A stretch of 64,000 bases of DNA from Piper betle (lineage: Eukaryota > Streptophyta > Magnoliopsida > Piperales > Piperaceae): NCBI GenBank assembly GCA_033002965.1, contig JAURVB010014977.1, positions 62,001 through 126,000 of the forward strand, written 5' to 3'. A program made the translations under genes and the position numbers. The notes below the pieces were generated by a model, which was not told the origin of the DNA, searched no databases, and worked only from the letters and a program-made list of their open reading frames with translations. Within the stretch, counting starts at the first letter, position 1. Every line of letters begins with the position of its first letter. Of the stretch, positions 11,701 to 26,200 are shown piece by piece.

Positions 11701-14576
11701 AATAGTCAGTCATTGACAGCATTTTCATTCAAACTCTTGTAACCATAATAATCATATAATTCAACTATATGCCTACACTTGCACCTACATATAGAACACA
11801 CTTAGTAGCTATTTACAAGAATTCATTATTAAACTTCAATCCATAATAGCCTTATAACCAAATAGGACCATGGAGAAAATACGTACTCAATCTTAGGTTC
11901 TCAGCATAGAACCATTCTATGTCAGGAAATCATAAAGAGTGCACACATTAATGGGCCAAAAAACCGTTTGTATAATGAACTATCCAGATAAAAAAATTTC
12001 CCCCGTAACTTCTCTGAATTCTTTGCCTTGCTGGTTTCCAATAATGAAAAACAGGGGGGGGAGAGGGGGAGAAGCTGATTCAGCCATCAACTAACTTTTG
12101 GCTACTTACATGGATAGAATGTTCTTCAAAAATGGTAACAAAATCTGTAACTTTTCCAGGTTGGCAAGGCCTTGCACAAATACAACAGGAAGCAAGAAAA
12201 GTATGGTCAAGAGTATCGTTGCCACAATAACTACAACCTTGAACACCCATCTTTGCAAAAAATTTGATGAAAAGAAAGGCCAGTATACATCATAAGGCTC
12301 GGGAGCTTGCTCTGTGACCCAATAAGTAGGATCATTAGATTGTAACATGTTTAACGCAATGGCAGCACCATAACGGGATCTGAAGCAAACAAAGGCAGCT
12401 GGAACTTCCTACATAAAAAACCATAGATTGACTTGCATAAGTACAATTAGAGGGGTAACAGCGTTAAAAATGGTGGCATTAAACCACAGACCACCATACA
12501 CCAGAACTTTGAGAAATCAGTGGACAAAAAACGAAAAACAGATATAACCATTAGTACTATGAAATGGCCAGGAAAAGTGGCCAGTGTCACTCAGAAATAA
12601 ATGAGACTTATAATGCCTACAACAATAAATAAATTCTACGATAATAAATGAAATTGTGATATAGTTGTGAAAGCTCCACGAATAATTCACGTTATGTAGT
12701 ATTTTTGGAGAAGAGCAAGAATATTTTCAAGTTTACCACAGACGCAGACTCATAGATTAGAACTACAGCAGAACTGGAAAACTATCAGTAGAAGATGTTC
12801 AAACCTTTCCAAGCAGCAAAGCACTGGATTGCTCATTTCGAACATTTTCTTGTAGGTTTTCTAACTTCCTTTCATAATAATCAATAAGACCAACCTTTCG
12901 CCCATATAATCCAAAGAACCCATCCCGCCTATAACTTTCTTGGGAAGAACGTGAAGATTTTAGGCGATTAAGGCTTCGATACAGTTTATCCACATCATTC
13001 TGAAGGAAATATGAAAGAATTTTTCTGATTAATTAATATGGTAAGAAAATCAACCAAACTTGTAAAAAACAAAGCATGAACAGTGCAAAAGCCATATTTG
13101 AACATCAGCTCAGAATGAACAATTAAAATCAAATCCCCTTATTATCAAAAGACCACTCATAAGATTAAAAAAATTCTTGAATTTATTCTATGGCTGAATT
13201 AAGAATGATTAAACAGCAAGGTTTAACAAAGTCCCCTTGGGTAATTAGCACATGCATAGAGAGCAATTCAGACATTTTAAAAAAACCAGAACTTGCAATA
13301 AAGACCATGGAAATACAAAGAAATTGCACATAAATTACCAAGTTTTACAATTGATCTTACCATAAGGCGTTGAAGCTTATATGATCGGTGGATGACTACA
13401 TGTGAAAGATATGTGGAAGAATGGAACTCTTTGAAGAAATGATCAACAGTTTCACTGATGTTGCCTCCTGATTTAGGTATTCCACGAACCAATACGGTAA
13501 ACTGATGGGGTTGGGGACTTAAGGAATAAAAGTAGGCAACCCTCTTCATAGAAATATATTTGTATTCCTGGAGATAAAGGAATAGTTAGCAACAATTACA
13601 TCTTTGTAACTTGAAAATACAAAGGAAATGAACAAACCTAAAGAGAAAATAAAACATGTGGTAATTTCACAGGTACCCAATTAAGATATCTTTGATAAAG
13701 AAAGAAGAGGTTTTAGCTACGAAGAAAATTCATAAAGGAACATACATAGTATAAAAGATAGCAAACCACTCCTGTGATAAGATATAAACAAGAAAAGTGA
13801 ATCCATAACCTGCAAAGAAAAAGAAACTCCATGGTCATTAGTTTGATGACATTCATCTATTCAAAATTTGGATAGTCAAAACAGTACGAAAGTGGAAAGT
13901 GTATCAGAAGAGTGAATGTAATAAACAAGGTTGGGGAGAACGAAAATATTCAAAGGACCAAGTTTATATAGTTATTCTAAAGGCATGTAAATCACCATTT
14001 GGAGCCATCCTTTACATTTGATATGGTGAATACATCTAGAGATTTGTTTGGAATATCATAGATATCAATGTCTTTCAGTTGACCCCCAAGATAATTTACC
14101 GGGAGAAGGATAAGGATGCCTATGCTTCCAGCAACAGAAAAGACCCTCAGACTGCAATCAAAGAGAATAGCTTTTATCTTAATTTGATGAATGAAAGCAA
14201 TGAGGGTATAAGTGATAAGGTCATGGACTCGCCCATATAAAACCATAATTAGCCTAGTGACGTTTCAGTTGAGTAAACAAAGTCGCTATATTTACCTAAA
14301 GATAAAAATTCGAATGAAAACTACGGCATCCAAGCCAGAGGAAACCAATAGTTCATCTTCAGATAGCTGCCAAGCTCTTCTAACCCAACTAGCAGAGGGC
14401 AAAAGTCTTTCCAGATCAAATCTGCCGCTCTGCTGGGATTGTCCCTCTGCAACTAGCCGAGGTGCATAAACATTGACATTTCCAGGTTGTTTACGCAGTA
14501 TTGAGTATAACGTGAAAAACAGAAGGCAGAGAGCAAGGTTTATCCCAACTGACGTTAAAAGAGCAGAAACAATCAT
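8702..14576 (-). CDS. CSC1-like/OSCA channel, HYP1-type (frameshifted in exon 8)
   Basis: Ten coding exons, all GT-AG: 14296-14576, 13996-14151, 13746-13809, 13361-13567, 12805-12999, 12110-12408, 11413-11689, 10441-10715, 9248-9481 and 8702-8860. Phases agree throughout except for one missing base in exon 8. With that base the product is about 715 residues, the family's usual length. It begins [17 protein letters not shown], as in Arabidopsis HYP1. Family landmarks follow in order: the [12 protein letters not shown] block, the cytosolic RRM-like region ([35 protein letters not shown]), the [12 protein letters not shown] segment, the membrane core ([46 protein letters not shown]) and a short C-tail. 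OSCA proteins are dimeric, multi-pass, stretch- or osmolality-gated cation channels. As written, translation stops at TAG 10506-10508 (residue 562), losing the last membrane helices. Everything after the break is still conserved, arguing for a very young mutation or an assembly error. A 5' non-coding exon is possible but not identified. Confidence 0.92.
9548..9800. repeat. Imperfect ~140-bp tandem duplication in OSCA intron 8
   Basis: The segment starting GCAACAAGTTTGCAGAGG at 9548 recurs at 9688 with substitutions and small gaps, including the shared words GCAGAGGAAAAGGAAAC and ACATGATAGGCTTTCATA. It lies wholly in the intron between OSCA exons 8 and 9. Confidence 0.75.
10508..10514 (-). other. 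Apparent 1-base deletion in a homopolymer, OSCA exon 8
   Basis: On the coding strand TAC is followed by seven T and then AGCTCCA. Reading gives L-T-Y-F-F-stop. Eight T would give [10 protein letters not shown], the sequence expected for this family, and would keep exon 8 (275 nt) in phase with exon 9. The conserved frame resumes at once, so the defect is confined to the run. Confidence 0.85.
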
Positions 14577-15539
14577 ACTTTTCCCTGATAATTATGGTCT
14601 AGCGGTATGTAACCAAGTACTCAAAGATCAACATGCAAACTGCAACAGAGTCCAAAAACAAGAAGTGAATCATAAACTACAGCAAAATTGAATTGACTTG
14701 GAACAAGCAAAACGAGATGCTAACACTTAAAAAAAAGAGGCACAATTCAAGTCATTATGGGCAAAACAACAATCTTCGACATGATTTTAAAATATCTGTT
14801 TAGCAACATCTATGCACAAAAGCAAGAAATTAACGGAAATGAAACAGACAAAAGTGAAATATTAGGATCTATGCTAAATACACACACTATAAAAGTTGAA
14901 CGCGAACAAGAAGCTACAAAGCTCACACACAATCTGTCCATTTTAGTGCATACAGGAAAAAAAAATCTTAATAATGTTAAGCAACATTTTCTTCCTCATC
15001 CACTTCATTCCAGAATAGGGTCGGGGACATGAATTCCATTTCACCATGCCCCTTGATCATAAATCATACTAAAGCTCAACTCATTCAACTCCATATCTTC
15101 ACCCACAACTTCCATCCAAGTCCTTTTCGATCAACCTCTAATCCTCTTTTCCACGCTACAAAATTACGTTGCGTTATGAACATAAAAATAAATGTAAACC
15201 CAGCGTAGGAGCTGGATCCAGTTATTAACTGCAACAAACAAAGTAACATAAATGAATTGAGACGACCTTATCAAAAAAAAAGCAAGTACCATTCAATAAC
15301 TACCCAGTTCAAGCTACTGACAAAGAAAAACACACCAATGCCCAACATAAATTTCCAGGTTCATGACCAAAATATATGGGAGTGGGGAAGATGACATGGG
15401 ACCTGGAATTGATGCTGTTATTAAGATGTCCTAGCAGGGCACACGGGGGCACGGGCCGGATTCACACGTGTTTCTCCCACCTTCAATTGCCCAACCAAGA
15501 CATTGGAATCATAATAAAAAACCATGATCAAACCAATTG

Positions 15540-15577
<38 letters not shown>

Positions 15578-17263
15578 CAAATCGATCGGTCAATTTTTTT
15601 TAACAGAAAAATTCTTCCACGATTTCAGTTCCCCTACCCTCCAAAGTATAATACGCAATTCTTGTCTTATTCGAACTCGAATTGTCAATTCATCTGTCAT
15701 TGCCGAAGTCAAAATAATCAATTTTGATTAAATTTTTTTTTCTCGTTTGTATACCTATATTGAGTCATGTTTTATTTAAAAACTCAGCCAACATAATCTG
15801 GCTTACATTTACTTCGACCCTTTTTAATGTATATACATATTTAGTTCTTATACAAAAAACCTTTACTTTGTTTCGAGCTCTCTCTATGCTCACACATGTC
15901 ACCCCAGCCGAGCACGGCCGAGTTTTTTTATGGATCAGCCCAACATTTCAACAATCCTCTGTCGAGTTGGCTTCTGTTAAACCGAACCGAGTAGTAGATG
16001 TTGGGTTTAATGGAGCAAGTGGGAAGCTAATCGTATGTAATGGGGTTTAAATGTAATGATGCGGTTGCTCATACGACTTGGTCTCCCAAAATCTACTCTT
16101 TCAACTTACAAAGCATGAGTTCAATCAAAAAGTTACATTATGCCTATCGACAACCCAGAATTAAAAGCTGGATTAGGCTCTGTTATATTAGACCTGTTAA
16201 CAAATTCTCACCTAATAATACAAATTTGGCATCCATTCACTAGTTGAAGTTCCGGGCAGCTAATTGGTTTCGGGAACCGTCGTAAAAAGTAAATAAAAAA
16301 GGAAGACCATTTACCATTTAACCTTGTGGTAACAAAATAATAACAGTTAAACTGCCATTATTCTTACAGGTTGTATCTATTAACAGAAAAAAAGGTGTTT
16401 AGAAGTGTTCCACAAGTAATTTAATCCCTGCTTAACTTAATAAATCTTAAAAGTCACGGACAAACTATCGTGTGATGGAGAGGAGATTTTGTTGGGGTTG
16501 ATGAAAAACTTTCATTCAGAGAATTAATTGTTAGATGTACATCGATTTCCATACAAATTTAGGGCTGACAGAAGAGTAAAATACTGACCATGCTCGGAAT
16601 ATTTTTCATTCCTAAACAACCGTGTTTCACATTTGATGTCACACGACAAGTTTCCTCCCCGGCTATCATGTTTGGTAAGAACTGTGTTGGACTTGCGGGG
16701 AAATGTAGAAACAAAAGGGTAGTGGGTTTGCCGGTAAGTAATCATTTGTTCATTTTCAATACAAGAGAATACTCTTTTCTATTCTATACATACCCTTGCC
16801 TCGTACCAAAACGTCATACATGCTGCTCTTCTTCTGCGCAGTCTCCGGGGAAAAGATCAGCCTATACTGCCGGAGAAAGAATGATAGTGCATACCAAGAA
16901 TAGTGAAAGACCCCCTATATTGGACTAATTTGCACTCTTACATAATCAAAGATGAGCCATTTTACACCATTTGATAGAGCCCAGTGAGCTCAAAGTGCCG
17001 TGCAAAAAATGTTACACTCTATAATCTGTACAATGTTTACTTTTCTTTATCAGGTCAGGCTAAGAAATTAGGAGCCGTTTGATGTTACTTCAAGCATGTT
17101 GGCTACTCCAGGCTCCAGCGGATATGACTCGGAAAAATAGAGAATATAAGAAACTCGTCGTGTATGACCGGTTACATGGTCTCTGGTATTGAGCCAATGC
17201 AAGACCCATCTCATCTAATAGACATAAATTTCAGTATTTACAAAATATATTTACAGAAAAAAT
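14577..17263. other. Intergenic region between OSCA start and VIR end
   Basis: It contains the promoter and 5' leader of the OSCA gene and the 3' UTR of VIR. Open frames such as 15724-16050 and 16590-16928 are short, compositionally unremarkable and without a known domain. I could not place a transcription start. An acceptor-like TTATCAG nine bases before the OSCA ATG could end a 5'-UTR intron. Confidence 0.5.
15542..15575. repeat. (TA)n microsatellite
   Basis: An uninterrupted alternating TA run of about 34 bases in the OSCA upstream region. Confidence 0.95.
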
Positions 17264-20200
17264 CTAGGAACACATGTCGGATCCAGCAATGCTCACCATT
17301 CCCGACCAAAAATTTACATAAACCTTCCCAGTGAATGATGGATACCCAACGCTCTCATCCCATAGCATTTTTTGCTTAAATCGAACCTGCAAATGGAACG
17401 CAACCATAAAGGTTGGCGGAGGCCAACATCCCTAAAATTAATATTTTTAACAAATCTACAAGAAAGCCAAAGTCATTATAGCCACACCTGGTTGCAGAGT
17501 CTGCCATCATCCTGATTTCTTAGAAATAGGTCTACAAAGGCCCTAGCTTTTCCTAAAATTGGCACATAAAAGAATACTTCAATTGTCAGCAGACCAGTAA
17601 GACAAATATTTTTGTAAGTGAAGCAGCATGAGTGGACAAGCATAGTCAGTATTAAAAATTTAATGAACCACACTATCAATCATGTTTTTAACTAGATTAT
17701 ACTACGGAGAAGTATTAATTGTTAGAATATTCCCAAATCTATAAGAGATGGGTGATTTATTGCATATACGTGGGTTCCTAAGCCTTCCAAAATGGCTGAT
17801 CATTTTGGATAGAAGCCCATAGACCCATTATAATATTAACAAAAAAATGAAAAAGTAAAGGTAAAAGATACACAAATAATTCCGACTCAAAATGTCTTCA
17901 GAACTTCAGGTAGCCAAAACATGATTTAGACAGTTTACTGCTCCCCCCAAAAAATTTGGAGAAGAAACTAGAATGGAACAGTCCATTTTCTAAGAATAAT
18001 AAGACAGATTTTTTGCAACCATTGACATGCATAGACAAGGTAACAAACTAACCTGCAGCATATCCATCAACTTCGGGTGCTGCTCCAAAAGCAGGCATAG
18101 CTTTTCTTTGTCATTTATTAATGACTGCAATTGCAGAATTATCTGTCTGAAAATCACTATACCCCATATATTGACACAATAAAAGAAAAAAATCACAAGT
18201 AGTACCTGAAGGGCATCGGGATTATTGAAGAATTGCTGAAAGGTTGCGGCTGAATCTTGTTGCTGTAGTGCTCCACCATCACCCTGCTGCTGACGCTGAG
18301 GTTGCAGAACTAATTCTTCTTGTTGTACTTGCGTTTGATAATAGACCGGCATATGAGGCATCTGCAGTTGCTGCAGAGGTTGTAACAGCTGGGCTTGTGC
18401 GTGAATTGGATTTTGTTGCAATATAGCTATTTGATCTGATGGCTTGAGATGCTGAGGAGATTGATGACGAAAAAGCTGGGAGGGTGAATGTGACTGAACT
18501 GACAGCATAGCTGACTGGAGATTAGACAAAGAGGGTGTTGGGTTTGCTGCACTTGGGTTTTGTTGTTGCGGTGTGTGTGCAACGGCAAAAAGTGACACTC
18601 CAGAAGATGACGGCCTATTTATCATAACTGGTGGTGTAAAAGCAGGCAGGGAATAAGAGACTGGTACTCGTCCATCATGTGAAGGTTGTGAAAGCAACTG
18701 AAGCTGCTGCAATTGATGATTGGACAGATTACTTGGAAAAATTTGAGAAGAAGAATTTTGAGAAGAATGAGGAGGCGGCATAGGTGGAAGTGGTGGTTGC
18801 TGAGGTCTTGAAGACGAACTTAGTGAGGTACCATCAATTGGTTTGCCACTAGAAGAGACAGAAGGCCATGTGTATCTAGTGTCCAGTATGAGCTGTACAC
18901 TCATCAAAGGTAACCCAGATATGTTGCTTGGTAGATGATCAGCATTAAGCTGCATGGCCATTGGATGATTTGAAGGATCTGAAAATGGCGAGGAGATAGG
19001 CAAGCTGCCATTAGGACCAGTAGGTTCAAATGTTTGGAAAGGGTAAGGCGATGAAGGATTAGGTCCATTCTTAGCCACCTGACCTCTGAGATGTTCCGCA
19101 TGTTGAGAATGTAGGGATGAGATGGTAGGAGGAGGAAAGGGAGGTAGAGGAGGCTGACTGGCAGAAACAGATTTATCATGTGGTCCAAGGGCCATACTTG
19201 AAAAAGAAATATTGGCAGCCTGTTTTGGACTCTCTCTTGTAGAAAATGTAACTGGTGGCAACCTTGAGTCTCCAGGTAAAGGAGATAGAGTAGAATCATT
19301 ATCATATAGAACAGATGACACTGGCAGCATGCTAGATTTGGAAGAATTGAGATGTTTGTATTTATCAGGCTGCCTATCGTAGTAAGATTTACCTTTGCTT
19401 GATGGAGGGAAATTTACGGAACTAAGGCTTTCTTCCCTGGTAAGCGGCCTCTCAGACCTCAGAGCAAACTCTTCATGAGATTCCACCTCAGTATCAGATA
19501 GTGTTCTCCCACTCAAATGACGGTTCCGAGAACTTCCATTTTGGTCGCTTTCTGTGTCTTCTACAATTGACTGAGGTGACTCTCCAGGCTGTAAAACAGC
19601 TGGTTGTGCAGTATCATCAGATGGAGGAAATGGCAGTTTATCATCAGTCTCAGGTTCCACATCAAAGACAATATCAATCTCATCATCAAGATCAGCTTTC
19701 AGCTGTCTGGACTTCTCAACCTTGGTTGAAACACTCTCTTCCTCGGTAGGCGAATTTCCACTTTGTGGAGCCATCACCTCCGCAACTGCAAAGACTCCTG
19801 GATTCTGGCGTTCTCTTTGTCTAGCCATAAATTCATCAACATGAATGGAAGGAGGCCTACCACCAGAAATACCACGTTGAATTGAACTAGAACTGCCGGC
19901 TCCATCAAAGTTCCGCTCCCTAGCAACATAATCATCTACATGCATAGATGGAGGCCTGCTTGTATTAGGTTTACGCTGTCGAAAAGTATCCCTGCGGACT
20001 GTACCAGAAGGCAAAGAGGTCCCACCTGTTCCACGAGAAAAGTTATTAGCTCCAATATATTCAGCCATGGAACTTTCACCCCTTGCACGCCTATTTGGGG
20101 CCTCTGATGATGCATTTTTCCTCTTCATTGGCATGACTCCCATCAACTTATCCGCAGATGTATCAGGGCACTCCCATAAATACTGCTCCATGATACCATC

Positions 20201-23200
20201 TAAACTCAAAATGTTATCAGTCCGAGAAAATCTTTCTGATCTCAAAAGAAAAACTTCTGATTCGTCATCCAAAGAGATCCTCATATGAGGAGCAACAAGC
20301 TTGGTCGGAGTTAAAACATCTTGATATGAACGAAAATGGCCACTTCTTACTTTCTCTTTTTGGATTGAATGCGTAGGATCCTGCAACATTGTTAGGACCA
20401 TTTTGATAGATTCTTTAACCTGTAGATTCCAGCAATATGGTCAGTAACATTGAGAAATGATGCCACCCCAAATAAACTATAATTTCTTCCACAAAAATCA
20501 ACTAAGATAGAAACATGTCATCAAGATTCCTTTTATAGCTGTAATGGCTTTATTCCTTAGAAATGTAAAGAAGGATCCACTACCTGATATAAGGAGGTCT
20601 TTTCATTTTGCGAGAAAAGGTGCACATTCATTGTCATGCTGTCATCGAGAAGTGTTAATAAATTAGTAACATCCTGCAATTTCTCTTGAGATCTATCATC
20701 CAAGCCATTTGAGCTGTCTGAAATCCCAAAGAGAAACTTTGCAACTGAAATACTTCCGACACTAGAAGAAAAAGAAAAAAATTAGAAACCATTCATAAAC
20801 TATTTACATGAAGGAAAACAGAAAATGAAAACTTATCACTCACTCTTCGCCATCTTCATAAAGGTAAAGAATGCACAAAAGTAACTCTTTCACAGACTCA
20901 ATAGTATCCAGATGGACATCACTATCCATGTTCAAAGGTTCCAGTAAGCTTTTCAAGCAACAAAAAAGGGGAGCATTCTGCTTACAATCATATTCATCTG
21001 TTATTTCACACTTCTCATCCGTTTCACAAGCTTTTTCTTGCCCCATAACTGTATGGGAAAGAAGCACTAAAGAAAGCGCCTCTCTACCCTGGCAGCAGGA
21101 CGCTAAACCTTTCAAAGCAACTAAACAATACAACAGTTCCTTTCCAGAAGGGAGAATCTGCAAGAGCGACAACAGTTGGCATCCATATTAATAAATACCC
21201 ACCGGGCTGCTCGTTCTTCATTTCTTGTGGTTTTGAATGAATTTTAACTTCACCAGAAAAAAATAAAAAGAAGCATGGAAAAAAATAAAAATAACACACA
21301 CACACACAAGGCAAAAGGCAAAGTGAATTTCCAATACTAAAGTAAGAATATAGGGTCGGCTCCATATAGGAATGACACAATCCTTAAGTTTCAGGTTTTT
21401 ATCAGGTTTGCTTCTATAAGATTGGTGATGGTAACTTCATTGACACTCAGCTTGATGCCTAGTTGGAACATCTATCACTCTTATCAAATTTTGGTAAGAG
21501 AACAATCATGAAGCTTGGAGATCACCTGGCCACATCCTTTCATACGCTATTCGTTAATTAAGCTTAGCATCTTTTTGCAGATATTATGTCCCCTGAAAAT
21601 AGCTTCCATATTTCCATCCAACACATCCTCACCTTCTCCAACTCCTATGACAATATTTGTTGACTATACACACGCCTGATCATCCTGTCCCTTAGCACTT
21701 AATTGTGTGTTTCAAATGTAGATCTAACTAGCATGCTTTCATGGCGTAGTATATAATTTTTAATGAGATCTTTAAAAGTTAATATATTGCAAAAAGAGAG
21801 AAGTCTTATTGCTAACAGGTCTGCACATTGACTGTAATGAAACTCGACACCATCCCTTTTTATTACCATTTTCAGTATGCATGTCTGGCGTCAGATCCTT
21901 CGCGAGAGTCATATTGAACATCTCTTTCAACAGATAAATGAATTTACACACTTTCCATGCCCAAAATCCATATTCTAGCAGTCCAGTCAAGCTTCTATAT
22001 AATATGAGGGCAACAAGAAAATTTTCCAAAACATTTCTATTCAATGTCAGCACAGACTCCTCGTTTTTCTATTATCTATGAGGTTCAACTAACTGCTTAG
22101 CCCTCGACTACAAGGTTGCACCTACAGCAGAGTAGTAGACCAAACTTCGGTGGTTCAAGAAAGGCATCCTTAACACTCATTAAGTCCCACATTACCATTT
22201 CCCTCCTAAATATCTCAACAACCACCTTTTTCTCCCACAACCAGTATTTTAAGTGTTGATACCACTGTATAACTGGTTTTCAACTCTCATGTTCTTATAT
22301 CAAGCACCCTTGCTGTTATGGCGTCATACATTTGTAATGATACAAGAATAGACCAACATTTGGAAGGACTAAAAACCAAGCTCACGGAATCTAATTGCCC
22401 GCAGCTGGTTCACACAAGTGGGATTGTGTGCCAGGCTAGCAGCTTCCCTTTACAATAAGCCAGGTACAGGCCAGACATGTCAACGACCTATCCAGTCAGC
22501 CACAGCCCAGCCAGCAACCACCTCAATGTAGCATTCACATAGTCATTAAAACTAAACATCCCTCAGAGGTATTCATGACATGGCAATAATAATAAAAGAA
22601 AAGTCCACCAAAAAAGTCAAAAGGAAGTAATAAATTAACAAATTGATCAGTACGGTCACATGCATAAACGTATAAAAAAAGAAGAGGTTCTTCACCCTTC
22701 AGCAAGCACAAATACCAACCTGGCAAAACTTCAGGAGAAGACGTGCAATACAGGTCCAGTTATCAAGAGTTATACTGTTTAAAGTCCTGTACAAAGATAG
22801 ATAAATATCAATCAAGAATAGAAGGAGAGATTATTCATAAAAGCAAAGGAAAGAAAAACAAACACCACTGTACTTTTTGGAGGAGTACTGGGTAAGTTCT
22901 CTAGAATCACAAATCAATGACAAAGATTTGCATATAGGGCGAAACCAAAGAACCACATTAACTCCGCCGTCATCAAAATGCTTTCCATCTAGACTAAATG
23001 AAGCATAACATTTTTCCAATGCCTTTGTTAAAACTTGAACCATGTCAACCTTCAACAGCAATACCTGTAATTTGACAGATAAATGATCATCTAGAATTTG
23101 CATCACATTTTCTTCATCCAAAGATACTTAGGAGACAAACCTTGGACTGCAGATGCTCCAATAAACTTGAAATAAATTCAAGTAATCTTCCCATCTGCAC

Positions 23201-26200
23201 ATGACAAGAGATATTAACTTACTGACCATCACTTTTCCTTGCATTCAACAAACTAAAGTAGATCTTCTCAAGGTCTATCAAATGGTTCTACGAGCTCAAG
23301 ATTCACCAAAACCAATTGCAATACTTATGAAAAATGACCAAGATAAAGTAGAAATCCAAACTGAAGCAACTTCCACATTCAATATAGTCTAAATGCAGAC
23401 ATCACAAAGGAGTTTTCTTTAGTAATTCTGACATTTATTTAGCAGTTCATTTGATTTATTAGTCGCCTTTCAATTAGGAGTTTTTACTTTAATTTTTTTC
23501 TTTTACTAGTTGGTTTAAAAACTTTGTATAAGTTTCATTAGATGTAGATGTTAGTTAACAACTTTTGTATATTATACATATCTGGAATCCAGATGCACCC
23601 TTCATTCTTTATGACATTCACATTCTCATTATACTTAGCTTCTATGGAACTGATTACAATTGCTTCTCCCACTTTGTTTTCTCTATTCTCTCTTCTTTTT
23701 TCTTTTATAAAGTAAAATTTCATTTTAAGAACCCCAAAGGGGCAAAGAAATACAAAAGGGAAAAGGGTCCTTGCAGAGTAACATGTAAAAGTCCAGAAGG
23801 AAAACACAATGATCAATAATTCTTTGTTTGTAGTTTAGGACTTCCGAAACAAACGGTACTTGAGAAATTATAGATATAGCCAACGAATTATGGTGCATTT
23901 TGAGATCTTTAAATATTCTTTTATTTCGCACATACCAAATAGAAGAGACATAAGCAACAAAAGAAGATTTGAAGAGGAGACTATCATGCTTGTTTTGCAA
24001 ATAAAAAGTTATAAGTCAATTTATCTCTTTATTGAAGGAGTCGAATTAATAGAGCATGTAACATTTTTGAAGGACTAGCTTCCAAGCTTGTTTACTATAA
24101 AAGTACTCAAAGAATACATGGTCTTTACCTTTGAGGCAAGCCTCACAAAGAGAGCATCTATTCCTTTCTTTTGAAGATTATCTAGAGTTAAGATCTCATT
24201 TAATATGACCAGTTAAACACTGAATGCATACTGGTTTATTCAGTATTTAGACCAAACAAGAGGTGTCATGACATTCTTGGAGAAGGAAGTCTCACGTTCC
24301 AACAGCTCTTAAAAAAATTTTCCTATGAAGGATAACCATCCTATGCTATCATCCGCATGAGATAAAAAAGAATATTCTCATTTAAAAAGTTTACAGTTTC
24401 TTCTGTGCTCGTAGTGTCAAAAGTGAGCACCCGAAAATCCTGAATGATGGATTGCATTATAGTGTGAGAGGTGTCCTCCCCAAGATTTGCAATTGTCTGA
24501 TGACCGAATCTTTGGATAATGGGGCAATTGATTAAGCCAAGGGTCAAGCCAAATGAATGTGTTCATGCCCTTACCAATTCTATATAAACAGCCATGGCCT
24601 ATTTTTTCTCTTAAAGAAATAATGTTATTCCAAACATAAGACCCACAATTTGTGTGCACCAAATAGATCCACCATGTAAATAAACTCCATGAATCTACTT
24701 CACTGACAAACTATTTTTATTTGTTAATACTCCCCAAAATAACTTTGCTAGTACAGCTTTGTTAACCTCAAAAATATCTCGGATACCAAGATCGCCTTCT
24801 AATAAGGACTTACAAATTCGCATCTAGCTAGCATCAATATTCCCTTTCCACAAGAACAAAGATCACAATTTAGTAATGAGCTTTAAAACACACTTTGAAA
24901 GTGTGAAGGTAAAGGTCCAATTGTGAAGCATGTCATTGAGGACGGATTTTAAGAATTGGGGGCAGTTGACATAAGATAGTAGATATAATTTCCATCCATG
25001 GATCTTAGCTTTGATCTTATCAATGAGAGGAATACACATGGACTAAGAAAGCTTCTTTGATCTAAGAAGCAGACCCAAATAATGAATAGAGAGCACTCCA
25101 ATGTGATAACCAAACAAACCATGAATGCTTTCTTTATGGACGGAAGCATGAGAGAAGAATATAGTACTTTTCATAATATTTAATTTTAACCGCAAGAATG
25201 TACGAAAGTCATGCAAAGAAGATTTTATGTGTTCTGACGAGAGAGGAGTCTTATGAGAAAATCAAGAGATCACCTACAAACATTGAGTGAGAGACATTTG
25301 GAGCATTCCTTCTCCTAGGAGATATGATAAGGCCTTCTAATACCTTAGATTTAACTATAATCAACATCGCTTCCATACAAAGAATGAAGAGGAGCGGCAA
25401 AAGAGGACAACCCTATCGAAGACCATTTTTGCTTTTGAAAAAACCGAAATTACATCCATTTATCATAATACTAAAGGATGGAGTGGTGACACATTCAAAA
25501 ATCCAATCAATCCAAGCATTGTTAAACCTCAAATTGCAAAAGACTAAAAATAAGAAATCCCACCGAACTTTATCAAAGGCCTTTCTCTAATCAACCTTAA
25601 TATAAAACCTTCTTGGCCCCCTTGAGTGGTGAAAATTCCTCATTAGTTTATAGGCCAACTAGATATTTTCATTTATCAACCTATTTTTCAAGAATATTGA
25701 CTAGTTTAAGTTAATTAAAGAAGGCAAAATGAGAGCAACCCGAGAAGCTATAATTTTGGAGATGCATTTATAAGCGAGGTTGCATATAGAAAAAGGCATA
25801 AAGTGCTCAAAAGATCCAGCATCTAGAGTTTTTGGAATGAGGGAAAGGAAGTGGTGATTTAGTGCCTAGAGTAGTTTACTTTGTTTGAATAAGTGTTTGA
25901 TGGCTAATATAAGGTCTGTACCAACAATATCCTAGAAGAAAATAAAAAAATTCTTCGATGAAACCATCTATGTCAAGAACTTTATTATTTGGAGCACTAA
26001 AGATAATAGCTTCAATTTCCTCGTTGCTAATCTCACGAGTCAACATAGAAACTTGTTCATGAGTCAACTTGCGTCAGAAATAAATAGATAAAGGAAGATC
26101 ATAAAATGAAAGGGTTTACAAATCTTCAAAGAACCTTTCGGCTTCAATCCCAATGGCATGAGGATCGAAAATTTTATTCCCATGTGGATCTACAATCTCA

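Noticed and set aside
21084..21380. 98-codon minus-strand frame overlapping VIR exon 23
   Set aside because: It is out of frame with the conserved reading and mostly intronic.
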